From NCBI GenBank assembly GCA_016191875.1, contig JACPVG010000009.1:20647-84646 (forward strand): a DNA stretch of 64,000 nt, given 5' to 3'. Made by a program: the position numbers and the translations under genes. Position 1 is the stretch's first letter. The number at the start of each line of letters is the position of its first letter. Source of the DNA: Chloroflexota bacterium. GTDB lineage: Bacteria; Chloroflexota; Anaerolineae; Anaerolineales; UBA11579. This document shows positions 10,801-18,833 of this stretch, one piece after another. A model generated the notes under the pieces. That model was given only the letters and a program-made list of their open reading frames with translations, searched no databases and was not told the DNA's origin.

Positions 10801-13131
10801 CGAGATGATGATGTAGTCGGCCCGGTCGAGCGTATCCAGCAGGTACTGGCGGAATTCGGGGCTGCTGGTGGCGTACAGGTCCAGGTTAAGTTCCGGCTGA
10901 TAGATGCCGCCGAAGCCGTCGTAGCCGTCGGCGCGCAGCGGCAGGCCGTCGTCCCAGTTGGTCTCGTTGGCAATGGCCGTGCCCAGCAGGGTGACCGCCC
11001 CGCCCTCGGTGAGGTTCTCCAGTTTCAGATACAGCGTTTGCTGGAGCGTGACGCCCACGGGCTGGTCGAACACGAACACCCTGTCCGCGTCCTGCCGTTC
11101 GCGCATATCCAGCGTGACCTCGGCGGCCGCCAGCACGCGGGTATGCTCCGGATTGGCGCTCAGGGTGAGCCGCAGCACCTGCTCGCCAGGCGGTTCCGCC
11201 GGGGGAATGGCGAACAGCCCGAACAATTCGGCGATGGTGGCTTCCTGGTCCACCTGGAAATCGGCGATGTACGGTTCGCCCTCATAGAGAGTGGCGCCCC
11301 CGCCCTCCATGGCCAGCACCACTTGGCCGCCGCCGGCCAGCAGGCGCACCTGCGGGTTGTAAAGTTCGGCCGGCCCCTGGCCGGGAGCCAGTTCGATTTG
11401 CAGCCGGTAGGTGCGCCCCGGGAGGAGCAACACCGGCACATCGGGGGTAAGCACATGCTCGGCGTTCTTCACGCCCTCGCCTTCGGGGAATTCGACCGCA
11501 GTGGCGGCGCTGTAGAGCGGGGCGAACAGGTCCTCGCGGTCGAAGATCAACACCACCAGGGCACGCTGCTCGGGCGGGGTCAGGGCGTATTTCAGCCGCA
11601 CCTCGCCAATCGTGCCGGTGGCGCGGGCGGTGAACTGCATCTGGTACGGCGAAGCCGGGGTGACGGAATAATCGTAGGGGAAGGAGAGCGGCTGGTTCGT
11701 GCCGCCGGAGGGGTTCTCGATGGATACGGTGAGCGGGCCGGGGATGTTCTGGTAGATCCAACGCGTGGCAGCCACGCGCGTCACCGGTTGCTGGTAGATG
11801 GCGACGAAAGCAAAGGCCCACACGGCCGTGAGCGCCAGGGTGGCCGCGCCCAGCAGCCCGGACGCGGCCGGCAGGGCTTTGCGCCAGCCGCCCTCGGCCT
11901 GCGCCGCCTGTGCGCGCGCCCAGTCCCACAGCGCCACGACCGCGAACCCGGCCAGCACGGTGAAAGCCGGGTAGGACGGCAGTTGGTAGCGCATGGTGGG
12001 GTTGAACTTGAGCGACTCCTGGACGAACCACAGCGCCGCCCAGCCGAGCAGCACGGCATGGCGCGTCCACTCGCCGCGCAGGCTGCGCCAGGCGGCGGCG
12101 AAGAACCCGCCGAAGGCCATCAGGGCCATCGGCAGGCCCATGCCCCACAGGATCACGTTCTGGGCCGAGAACCACAGCGGCCGGCGCGCCCACTGGATGC
12201 TGGGCGGCCAATCCACGTCGCCGGTCTGCTGGGCGAGCAGGCTGCGCAGGGTGTCCACCCAGCCGGCGCTGAGCGAGAAATTGAAGAAGGAAGGCCCATT
12301 GAAGGCGTAGGGCTGGAAGATGCGAAAGACGACCACGCTCAGCAGCGCCGCGGCGGTGACGTATGCTGCCGCGCTCCACTGGGTCTTCTGGCGCTCCTCC
12401 GGCGTCATGCGCGCCATGCGCACGCCCACCGCCAGCGGCAGCATCAGGCACACCACGGCGGCGTTGACCTTGGAGGCCACTGCCATACCCAGGGCGGCCC
12501 CGAACAGCAGGAACGGCCCGATCTGGAAATCGCGCAGGCGGTCGTTGCCCTCGGCATCCCGGCGGTGCAGCGGTTCGGTGGAGATGAAGGCCGCCGTGGT
12601 CACTGCCAGGAAGGTGAAGAAGTTCAGGAAGTTGTCCACGGTGAAGAAATGCGACTGCTGGATCTGCACCACCGTGAACGTGGAGAACGCCGCGGCGACC
12701 ACCGCCGCCCGGCGGCCGTACAGCCGTTCGGCCAGCAGGAACACCAGGAAGACGACGCCCAGGTCCATCAGCGCCGAGAGCACACGCCCCACCAGGTTGA
12801 TGTCTCCCCAGCCGGTGCGGCCCAGCCACTCGCCGATGTAGCGGGTGAGGAAAATGGGCAGCGTGCCGTAAACGTAGAAACCGAAGTCCCTGTTGCCGGG
12901 GTTGAGCGGCGAAGTGGCGGTATCGAAGTATTCGCCCAGCCCGGCGGCCGGTTCGATGCGCGTCTCGACCATCGTCAAGAAACGCTCGTCCGGGTGCAGG
13001 CTCTGGTCTTCGTCCCAATCCAGGCCCACCAGCCGCAGCCAGGAGCCAACCGCCAGCAGGACGGCCAGCAGCAGGTAGGGCAGGGCGCGGCGCAGGGTCT
13101 TGTTGCGAACGTATGGAGCGTCGGTCGTCAT
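7897..13131 (-). CDS. Giant membrane fusion: GT-C/PMT-like glycosyltransferase plus DUF2298
   Basis: 1744 residues in one frame. The N-terminal part (about 1-930) is a PMT-like membrane protein with the loop motif DEDQSLHPDERF at about 38-49 and IYQNIPG before a large soluble beta-rich region (about 450-900). The C-terminal part (about 930-1744) is a complete DUF2298 module: GGEKPMDFAYFNA, FPPYDPWFAGGYINYYYWG with the tyrosine triplet near 1093, and FPWFTLIYADLHAHL. Two systems usually found as neighbours are thus joined, implying coupled function. The start at 13131 lies three bases after the stop of the upstream gene. No frameshift is visible at the joint near residue 930. Acceptor and donor are unknown. 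Confidence 0.8.
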   Translation of the reverse strand: MTTDAPYVRNKTLRRALPYLLLAVLLAVGSWLRLVGLDWDEDQSLHPDERFLTMVETRIEPAAGLGEYFDTATSPLNPGNRDFGFYVYGTLPIFLTRYIGEWLGRTGWGDINLVGRVLSALMDLGVVFLVFLLAERLYGRRAAVVAAAFSTFTVVQIQQSHFFTVDNFLNFFTFLAVTTAAFISTEPLHRRDAEGNDRLRDFQIGPFLLFGAALGMAVASKVNAAVVCLMLPLAVGVRMARMTPEERQKTQWSAAAYVTAAALLSVVVFRIFQPYAFNGPSFFNFSLSAGWVDTLRSLLAQQTGDVDWPPSIQWARRPLWFSAQNVILWGMGLPMALMAFGGFFAAAWRSLRGEWTRHAVLLGWAALWFVQESLKFNPTMRYQLPSYPAFTVLAGFAVVALWDWARAQAAQAEGGWRKALPAASGLLGAATLALTAVWAFAFVAIYQQPVTRVAATRWIYQNIPGPLTVSIENPSGGTNQPLSFPYDYSVTPASPYQMQFTARATGTIGEVRLKYALTPPEQRALVVLIFDREDLFAPLYSAATAVEFPEGEGVKNAEHVLTPDVPVLLLPGRTYRLQIELAPGQGPAELYNPQVRLLAGGGQVVLAMEGGGATLYEGEPYIADFQVDQEATIAELFGLFAIPPAEPPGEQVLRLTLSANPEHTRVLAAAEVTLDMRERQDADRVFVFDQPVGVTLQQTLYLKLENLTEGGAVTLLGTAIANETNWDDGLPLRADGYDGFGGIYQPELNLDLYATSSPEFRQYLLDTLDRADYIIISSSRQWGSTPRIPERFPLNIAYYRALVGCPDDLSIEQCYNIAQPGMFSGRLGFDLVQVFQSNPTLGPLEINDQPAEEAFTVYDHPKVFIFKKSPGYSTAAAAAIFDAVDLSQVRHVSPKQAGRETGETPTLLLPADRLARQQVGGTWRALYNRAGLMNLWQPLTVGLWYLAVLALGLLAYPIVRWALPGLPDKGYPLARGFGMLLLAYFTWLGGSLGISATRGFILLVLLGLAALSGGLAWRQRAELAAEWRGRRGYFLRVEALFLGAFLAMLLVRLGNPELWHPAKGGEKPMDFAYFNAILKSTTFPPYDPWFAGGYINYYYWGFVYVGVLVKLLGIVPSLAYNLVIPTLAGLLALGVFSVAWNLYTASNGEGERRFSPYWVGLAAVLGVVFLGNLGTVQMIFIGLARVGSLGVYDPAAPFWVQWAWAGRGLMESLFNGASLPYGRGDWYWNPSRIIPSPNDTVPITEFPWFTLIYADLHAHLIALPVTLLALGFALAALLGKAWRGMHLSQPLLGLLLGGMAIGALRPINTWDLPTYLALAAIVLFYAVARYAEPRPTRLDAYVSPAILRLGLAALAVATLVGLAFLLFKPFGDWYAQGYTDVMSWPGNKTPLSAYLAHWGLFLFAIIAWLAWETREWLASTPLSALRKLEPYTGLFGLLGFLAGLALVLLHARGVRIHWLAIPLALWATALLLRPGQPDSKRLVLFVFGTGLFLTMMVEVIVLSGDIARMNTVFKFYLQVWVLFGTAASAALGWTAEAVSGWLPNWRRAWQGGLAALAVGAALFTLMGTTGKVLDRYTPGAPLTLDGMDYMPLATYGERDTELHLDQDHAAILWLQQNVDGSPAIVEAKLAGEYRWGSRIAIYTGLPAVLGWQWHQMQQRVAGPPGVAEARAAEIEQFYSGRDLAYAREFIAKYNVRYIILGELERATYDLFGLLKFEEQDGVLWRSVFRAGSMTIYEVIDGPGG

Positions 13132-13134
13132 CGG

Positions 13135-15549
13135 TCACTGGCCCGCCGGGACAAGGAAGATGTAGAACTCCTTGAACGGCACTTCGGATTCGTAGAGGGA
13201 ATAGGAGGCCTGGGGATAGAGTTCACGCAGGCGCGCCAGGCCGTCCTGGTCATCGTATTTCACCAGAAACAGTTTCGCGCCCGGCAGGCCGGCCATTTCG
13301 GCGGCCTGTTCGGGGGAGATGGCCGTGTCGCGGCCGGGCTGGCCGGAGGCAAAGCCCACCAGGCGGGTATCCACCCAGTGCGGGAAGGCCAGCACCCAGG
13401 CCTGCTCGGCCGGCACGCCCGCCTCGATGTAGGTGCGCATCACCCGCCCCATCTCGGTCGTATTCCAGGAACGGCCCTGATACTGCGCGTTGTACTGCTC
13501 GAAGACCAGATTGTAGTTGTTCAGTCCGGCCATGGCGATGAGCAGCGCCCCCAGCGCCGTTGCGACCGCCCGGCCGCGGCGCGTCCCCAGCCTTTCAATG
13601 ACCGCCGCAAGGAAGCCTTCCAGCGCCAGGGCGACGATGATGAAGACAACCACCGCCGCGCCGCTGGCCCGGTTGGGGGCCGGGTTTTCGTCCGGGAAAG
13701 CCAGCACCAGAATCGAGGGCAGCATCAACACCGGCACGGCGACCAGCAGGAACAGGTCCTGCCAGTGGCGTTTTTGCAGGTAGCGCACGAAGAGCAGCGC
13801 CGCGCCCAGGACGAACAGCGCCGCCGAGACGATATCCAGGGCCGGGCGCAGCGGGATGGAAACCGGCCAGATGTTGCCCGCCGACCAGTTGAACATCTTG
13901 AGCGCGTTCCACAGGTTGCTGAAGAACAGGCCGATGGCCGGGCCGGGCAGTTCGCGTTCCAGACTGCTCATGCGGGTGAGGGTGCGGTAATTGAACGCCG
14001 CCGGGTCTTCGAGCGCGAAGCGCGCCAGCGGGATGAAGACGATGAAGGACACCAACGCCAGCAGCGCCAGATGCACCAGCGCCTGGCGGCGGTTGCCGTG
14101 GGATTGTTTGTGCAGGATGTAGAGCAACACTGCGGCCGCCACGGCGATCGGCAGGGCGCGGATGGGGGTGTAGCCGTGCAGGCCGATGCCAAGGAACACC
14201 CCGGCCAGGATGAAATCGTTGCGCGCTCGCAGGCGAATGCCGCGCACCAGGTAGTAGAGCACCGGCGCGACGAAGGCCGGGTACAGGATGAAGCGCAGGG
14301 CCACCCGCGCCTGGACGTTGATCCAGTACGACATGCCGGACAGGAAGACCGCCAGCAGGCCGACGCGTTTGCCGCCCACCTCCTTGCCCAGCAGGTACAC
14401 ATAGATGAGCGAAAGGAAACCCAGCCCGGCCGTGCCGATCTTCATGCTGAGAAAGGAAACGCCGGTCTTGAACACCCGGACGGTGGCGGCGATCAGGTAG
14501 AACTGGAGCGGCTCGCGGCCGGTATTGCGCGGGAAGAAGATGCGCGTCTGGCCGTTCAGCACGTCCATAACGTCGAGCAATTTCTCGGCCTGGTCGCTGA
14601 ACATATCCGCCGGGACGGAGTCCAGCCGGTAAAAGCGGAAAAAGGCCGCCGTCAGGAAGGCCAGCGCCAGCAGCAACCCGAAGCGCGTGATGTGTACGCC
14701 CCAATACGGGCGCGCCAGGAAGGCGCGGGCGCGCCGCCACCAGGCCGGTTCGTGCAGGCGGAAGGCCAGCAGCGTGAAGAGCACGCCCAGGGCCGCCTGG
14801 CGCAGGGCCGCGCCCAGCGTATCCAGCGCCGCCAGGGCGCTCAGAAAGATGAGCGCGGCCGTGCCGAGGAGCAGATACGCGAAGATCTCGTTGCGGGAAA
14901 GGGGCGTCCCGGGTTCGCGCTTCGGCCACCAGCGCCGGGGCGCGTTCGGGTCGCGCAGCCAGAAGGCCCATACGGCAAAGGCCAGCCCCAGCGCCCACAG
15001 GGCCACGTTCTCCGGGGTGAACTGGTTGACGCCCAACGCCCAGAACGCCAGGCCGCTGAGCACGGCCGCCAGGATGAGCGGGATAGTGCGCACAGTGAGC
15101 GGGTCGGGCGGGGTTTCCGGGGCGGTTTCGGCCGGTTCGGCCAGCCGCCACGCCTTGCGGAAATAGGCCCACACCGCCAACCCGACGGCCACCGCCAGGA
15201 ACAGCGCGCCGGGCATGCCGCTGCGCGGCTCCTGGTTGAAGGCCGCCTGGGCCGCCAGCCCCAGCCCGATGGCCGCCAGTCCCAGCCAGGGGAACGGGCC
15301 GGACGGTTCTTGTTCCAGCTCGGCCGCGACGGCCTCGGGTTGAGCCGCGACGGTTTGGACCGCGGCAGCCTTGCGGCCGCGTGGTTTTGGGACGGCCACA
15401 ACCTCTTCCGCCGCAGCCTTGCGGCGCGGCGCGGGCGGTTCAGGTTCGGCCGGGATGGCGGGCGGGGCCTCGCGGCGCACCAACGCCTTGAGGTAATCCA
15501 GCACACTGGGTTCGGGCGGGGGCGTCGGTTCGGCTTTCTTACGCGGCAT
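13135..15549 (-). CDS. PMT/ArnT-like membrane glycosyltransferase with charged Ala/Pro-rich N-terminal tail
   Basis: 804 residues. The first about 100 residues are a low-complexity tail rich in Ala, Pro, Lys and Glu (for example RRKAAAEEVVAVPKPRGRK), probably cytoplasmic. They are followed by membrane segments and, near residue 316, the acidic loop SDQAEKLLD, which matches the position of catalytic acids in GT39/GT83 enzymes. The later block FPRNTGREPLQFYLIA also fits this superfamily. First of four consecutive membrane genes on this strand. Could be related to the archaeal/chloroflexal Agl23-type proteins that co-occur with YYY proteins; a profile search would be needed to choose. Confidence 0.75.
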   Translation of the reverse strand: MPRKKAEPTPPPEPSVLDYLKALVRREAPPAIPAEPEPPAPRRKAAAEEVVAVPKPRGRKAAAVQTVAAQPEAVAAELEQEPSGPFPWLGLAAIGLGLAAQAAFNQEPRSGMPGALFLAVAVGLAVWAYFRKAWRLAEPAETAPETPPDPLTVRTIPLILAAVLSGLAFWALGVNQFTPENVALWALGLAFAVWAFWLRDPNAPRRWWPKREPGTPLSRNEIFAYLLLGTAALIFLSALAALDTLGAALRQAALGVLFTLLAFRLHEPAWWRRARAFLARPYWGVHITRFGLLLALAFLTAAFFRFYRLDSVPADMFSDQAEKLLDVMDVLNGQTRIFFPRNTGREPLQFYLIAATVRVFKTGVSFLSMKIGTAGLGFLSLIYVYLLGKEVGGKRVGLLAVFLSGMSYWINVQARVALRFILYPAFVAPVLYYLVRGIRLRARNDFILAGVFLGIGLHGYTPIRALPIAVAAAVLLYILHKQSHGNRRQALVHLALLALVSFIVFIPLARFALEDPAAFNYRTLTRMSSLERELPGPAIGLFFSNLWNALKMFNWSAGNIWPVSIPLRPALDIVSAALFVLGAALLFVRYLQKRHWQDLFLLVAVPVLMLPSILVLAFPDENPAPNRASGAAVVVFIIVALALEGFLAAVIERLGTRRGRAVATALGALLIAMAGLNNYNLVFEQYNAQYQGRSWNTTEMGRVMRTYIEAGVPAEQAWVLAFPHWVDTRLVGFASGQPGRDTAISPEQAAEMAGLPGAKLFLVKYDDQDGLARLRELYPQASYSLYESEVPFKEFYIFLVPAGQ

Positions 15550-15603
15550 GATGGCATCTACTCCGGGATTAATCTGTGCAATCTTACTCTATCGGCCAAC
15601 TGC

Positions 15604-15655
15604 GGGCAAGCGAGAAGGCAGCAGGCAGCAGGAAGTCGTATCAGGTATCACGCCT
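15604..15655. repeat. Short intergenic microrepeats (GCAGGCA and TATCAGG units)
   Basis: The spacer before the membrane glycosyltransferase holds AGGCAGCAGGCAGCAGG followed by TATCAGGTATCA. The second unit runs into the preceding methyltransferase gene: on the minus strand it reads GATACCTGATAC and supplies that gene's TGA stop. The same TATCAGG unit recurs at about 22282-22296. Confidence 0.6.
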
Positions 15656-16468
15656 CCGCCGCGCTACGTAAAACGAATACGTGCCATCGTCCCGCCGTTC
15701 GTTGGTGGCGTAAGGCTTCAGGAAAGCGGCGGCAAGGGCCAGATTCCAGCGCGCCGGGACGAGAATCCAGCGGCCCAGAAGCCTACGCGCCACCCAGGCG
15801 GGCAGGCCGAAGTAATGCCCCCATTCCAGGACGTGCAGCGCCGCCGGGCGGAAATAATGCCAGGTTTCGACGATCTCAAACCCGGCCGCGTCCAGCCGGG
15901 CGCGCCACTCCTCCGGCCCCAGCATGTGGTGGTGGCGGCTGATGCGCCGGAACAGGCCGGCATACCAACCCGCCAGCCGCCGCAGACCGGTCTTGCGCAG
16001 GATGGCGGGCAAATGCAGGCCGCCCATCCATTGATGGTTCGGCGAACAGAACACGAACAGCGCGCCCGGCCTGAGGATGCGGGCGGTCTCTTTGAGCACC
16101 TCGTCCAGGTGCGGGATGTGTTCGAGCACCGAGTTGCTGACCGCGCTGGCAAAGTGCCCATCCGGGAACGGCGCGGCGGCGGCATCTGCCTGCACCAGAT
16201 TCCGGTAGATGGGGTACTGGCGCGCCTCGCGAATCGGCCCGGCCCAGGGGTCCAGCCCAACGGCGATGGGCGGCAGCGGCGCAATGCTGGCGAAATGGCC
16301 GTCGCCGCAGCCCAGGTCGTAGACCGGCTGAGCCAGTTGAATCTGTTCATAAAAGGAAGCTTCAACCGCCCGCAGCAGGGAGCGGAAATACGGCAGCGCC
16401 TTGAGGTTGGCCCACAGGTAGCGGTCGGTCGGAGTGGATTGGGTCATGAGCTGGTTGGCCGCCTGCAA
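15641..16468 (-). CDS. Class I SAM-dependent methyltransferase
   Basis: 275 residues. The SAM-binding motif I is VYDLGCGDGHFASI (about residues 48-61), motif II IAVGLDPWAG, and the post-I region ends with SNSVLEHIPHLDEVL, typical of the Methyltransf_11 fold. The hydrophobic C-terminal half includes LGRWILVPARWNLALAAAF, which may touch the membrane. An internal ATG at 16447 is an alternative start. It lies 9 bases after the GT4 glycosyltransferase, so a role in modifying a glycan or lipid carrier is plausible, but the acceptor is unknown. The stop codon is contributed by the TATCAGG microrepeat. Confidence 0.8.
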   Translation of the reverse strand: MQAANQLMTQSTPTDRYLWANLKALPYFRSLLRAVEASFYEQIQLAQPVYDLGCGDGHFASIAPLPPIAVGLDPWAGPIREARQYPIYRNLVQADAAAAPFPDGHFASAVSNSVLEHIPHLDEVLKETARILRPGALFVFCSPNHQWMGGLHLPAILRKTGLRRLAGWYAGLFRRISRHHHMLGPEEWRARLDAAGFEIVETWHYFRPAALHVLEWGHYFGLPAWVARRLLGRWILVPARWNLALAAAFLKPYATNERRDDGTYSFYVARRRRDT

Positions 16469-16477
16469 CCCGGCGGG

Positions 16478-17641
16478 TTAAAGTCCGCTGTCCGATTGGG
16501 TCATTCCTGCGATCACCGCTTCGTACTCTCCGGCGATGGTCTCCGGCGAAAAACGCCGGGCGATGCCGGCCACGTCGCCGATGAACTTCTCGCGTTCGCT
16601 CAACACCTCCAGCACGGCGGCCGCCAGTGCGGCCGGGTCGCCGGGCGTGAAGGTGCGGCCCATGCCGGTGGTGAGCGCCGGCTGGCGCATCCCCGGCCGG
16701 TCGGAGGCGGCCACCGGCGTGCCGCAGGTCATCGCCTCGACCTGGACGATGCCGAACGATTCGGTGCTGTTGGTGCTCGGCACGACCACCACAGCGCACA
16801 GGTGGAAGAAGGCCGCCAGGTCGTCGTCCGGAATCAGGCCGAGGAATTTCCACTTTTCGCCCAGTTCGGCGATCATCGGCGCCAGCATGGCGGCGTAGGC
16901 CTCCTCGCCCATCACGCCTTCGTGTTGCCCGGCATACACGACGCGCGCCTGCGGCATGTTCTCCAGAATCAGGGGCATGGCGCGCACCAGCGTTTCGGCG
17001 CCCTTCTCGGCCGCCAGCCGCGCCACCATGCCGATGACGCGTTCGCCCTCCGCCACGCCCAGCCGGGCGCGCAGGCTGGCCACCGCCCCGGCATCCACCT
17101 GCGGCAGTGTGACCGGCGGGGGGATGCCGTGCACCTTGCCGATGTACTGGCGCAGGAATGGCGAGGCTTCCGCGTAGTCGAGCGTATTCGTCACGATGGC
17201 ATTCGCCGCGCGGGCGGCGATATGGTTGGCGACGTCTGAGGCCAGGTTTGCCAGCCGGTTGACCAGCCCGCCGGGCAGCAACAGGTCGCAGTGGTAGGTG
17301 AGCAGCACCGGCCGGCCCATCAGCCGCGCCAGCAGGGCGATGGGCGCGGCGTCCAGTTGCGGCACATGCAGATTCACCAGGTCGGCCTTGCGGATCTCCT
17401 GCCAGGCGCGGAAGGGGATGGACGGCATGATGACGCCCTTGCTGATGCGGAAAGCCACCGGCAGGCGCACCACCCTTACGCCGTTGACCATCTCCTCACG
17501 CGGCAGCGACGTATCGAACTGGCTGGTGAGCACCGTGACGCTGTGGCCGCGCCGCGCCCAGGCGCGCGCCAGCCGCTCTGTGTAGATGGTCAGCCCGGAG
17601 TAGTGCGGGCGGTAGTAGGTCAGGGCGATGAGGATGTTCAC
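16478..17641 (-). CDS. Family 4 glycosyltransferase
   Basis: About 387 residues from a GTG at 17641. GT4 enzymes transfer a nucleotide-activated sugar with retention of configuration at the cytoplasmic membrane face. Evidence: N-terminal NILIALTYYRPHYSGLTIYTERLARAW, the GMVARLAAEKGAETLVRAM hinge and ESFGIVQVEAMTCGTPV with the E-x7-E motif. The frame is open to an ATG at 17752, but the extra 37 residues are unlike the family, so I prefer the GTG giving VNILIALTYY. No clear Shine-Dalgarno precedes either. Located between a methyltransferase and an AglD-like membrane protein. Confidence 0.85.
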   Translation of the reverse strand: MNILIALTYYRPHYSGLTIYTERLARAWARRGHSVTVLTSQFDTSLPREEMVNGVRVVRLPVAFRISKGVIMPSIPFRAWQEIRKADLVNLHVPQLDAAPIALLARLMGRPVLLTYHCDLLLPGGLVNRLANLASDVANHIAARAANAIVTNTLDYAEASPFLRQYIGKVHGIPPPVTLPQVDAGAVASLRARLGVAEGERVIGMVARLAAEKGAETLVRAMPLILENMPQARVVYAGQHEGVMGEEAYAAMLAPMIAELGEKWKFLGLIPDDDLAAFFHLCAVVVVPSTNSTESFGIVQVEAMTCGTPVAASDRPGMRQPALTTGMGRTFTPGDPAALAAAVLEVLSEREKFIGDVAGIARRFSPETIAGEYEAVIAGMTQSDSGL

Positions 17642-17744
17642 GGGGAATCCGTCGAAGGACAAGCGGGATTGAGGTCGGGAGTGGTCTGGTTCATTGGTAC
17701 GGGATTTCGAACATTGTGAGCAGTATTCGCGTTCGGTAACCGCG

Positions 17745-17815
17745 GCGCTCAATTGCCAATTACCATTTACCCATTACATCTTACCCATTACATCTTCTTG
17801 ATCAGCGAACATCTG
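17745..17815. repeat. AT-rich tandem microrepeat spacer
   Basis: Contains two copies of CCCATTACATCTT in tandem, after CAATTGCCAATTACCATTTA. Similar but not identical TACC/GGTAAT units occur at 34262-34300 and 63160-63175. The segment lies between two minus-strand genes and is much richer in AT than its surroundings. Confidence 0.6.
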
Positions 17816-17816
17816 C

Positions 17817-18833
17817 TCACAATTCACGTTCTTTCCGCTTCGTGATCTGACGGTACAGCCCGCCCAGGCTCTGCCCGTCCCGGCTCAGGCCGTAGGCGCC
17901 CAGCGTGATGGTGATGACCAGATACAGCACGTGGGCGCTGATGGCGAAAGCCAGCGCCACCGCCGCCTCCACGCCGAACAGGCTGAGCGCCCCCACCAGC
18001 GCCGCCTCGAACACGCCTATATAGCCGGGCGAGGAAGGCAGCGCCACGCCCAGGGCTGAGGCCCCGACCACGAACCCGGCCATGACCGGGCTGACCGGGC
18101 CGACGAAGCCCCACAACAGCGCGCCATACCAGCCGACGTTGAACGCCCACGCCAGCAGCAGCAGGCCCAGGACGAGGAAGAAGCGACGCGCTTCGGTGAG
18201 GACAGCCAGCCCGTCCAGGAAGGCGGCCAGTTTCGGCAGACCCCAGGCGGACAGGCGCGGCCAGCGGCCTGCCAGGCGGCCGAACAGGCCGAGCGTGCCC
18301 GGCCGGTTGCGGGCCATGGCGAACAAAACGAGGAAACCGGCGGCCATCACGGCGGCGGCCGCCAGCGCGGCCGTGCGCGCATTCTCCGCGCCCAACACGA
18401 ACGGCAGAGTCCCAAGCAGCAGACCGGCCATGATGCCGACGTCGAAGATGCGCTCGACAATGATCGTCGAAAGCACCTCCCAGAAGGGCAGGTTCTGCGC
18501 CCGGCCCATCAACAGCGCCCGGCCAAACTCGCCCAGCCGGAACGGCAGGACGTTGTTGAGCAGGTAGCCTTCGTTGAGCACCCAGAAGGCGCGCCGGAAC
18601 CCGGCCTTTTCCTGCAGGAGGATGCGCCACGAAAGCGAGCGCGCCGCCAGCGTGCCGAAGAACAGGACGAAAGCCAGAGCAAAACCGCGCCAGTCCGACT
18701 GGCGCAGGGCGGCCAGGAACGCCGGCAGGTCGATGAAATAGAACAGGGCCGCCAGCGCCGCCAGGCTGACGAGGATACCCGGCAGGGCGCGCCGCAGCCC
18801 GCCCTGGGACGGCAGGGCGGCAGCCTCACTCAT
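17817..18833 (-). CDS. Lysylphosphatidylglycerol synthase transmembrane region-type protein (AglD/MprF flippase-like, UPF0104)
   Basis: 338 residues with about eight membrane helices. The family signature is present: [20 protein letters not shown] (near residue 94) and [16 protein letters not shown], plus [14 protein letters not shown] near residue 265. Relatives include the membrane part of MprF and archaeal AglD, linked to lipid or lipid-linked sugar transfer across the membrane. There is no catalytic LPG synthase domain, so lysine transfer is not expected. The start overlaps the lepA stop by 8 bases. The block of glycosyltransferases that follows supports a glycolipid role, by inference. 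Confidence 0.8.
   Translation of the reverse strand: MSEAAALPSQGGLRRALPGILVSLAALAALFYFIDLPAFLAALRQSDWRGFALAFVLFFGTLAARSLSWRILLQEKAGFRRAFWVLNEGYLLNNVLPFRLGEFGRALLMGRAQNLPFWEVLSTIIVERIFDVGIMAGLLLGTLPFVLGAENARTAALAAAAVMAAGFLVLFAMARNRPGTLGLFGRLAGRWPRLSAWGLPKLAAFLDGLAVLTEARRFFLVLGLLLLAWAFNVGWYGALLWGFVGPVSPVMAGFVVGASALGVALPSSPGYIGVFEAALVGALSLFGVEAAVALAFAISAHVLYLVITITLGAYGLSRDGQSLGGLYRQITKRKEREL

Noticed and set aside
679..15942. Very long plus-strand open frames (679-2013, 6523-9783, 10459-15942) encoding Gln/His/Arg-rich proteins up to 1827 residues
   Set aside because: They lie antisense to well-supported membrane-protein genes, have no recognisable domains, and their composition is what the reverse complement of GC-rich Leu/Ala codons gives.
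17745..17815. Possible CRISPR array from the tandem CCCATTACATCTT units
   Set aside because: Units are too short, lack spacers of constant length, and no cas genes are present.
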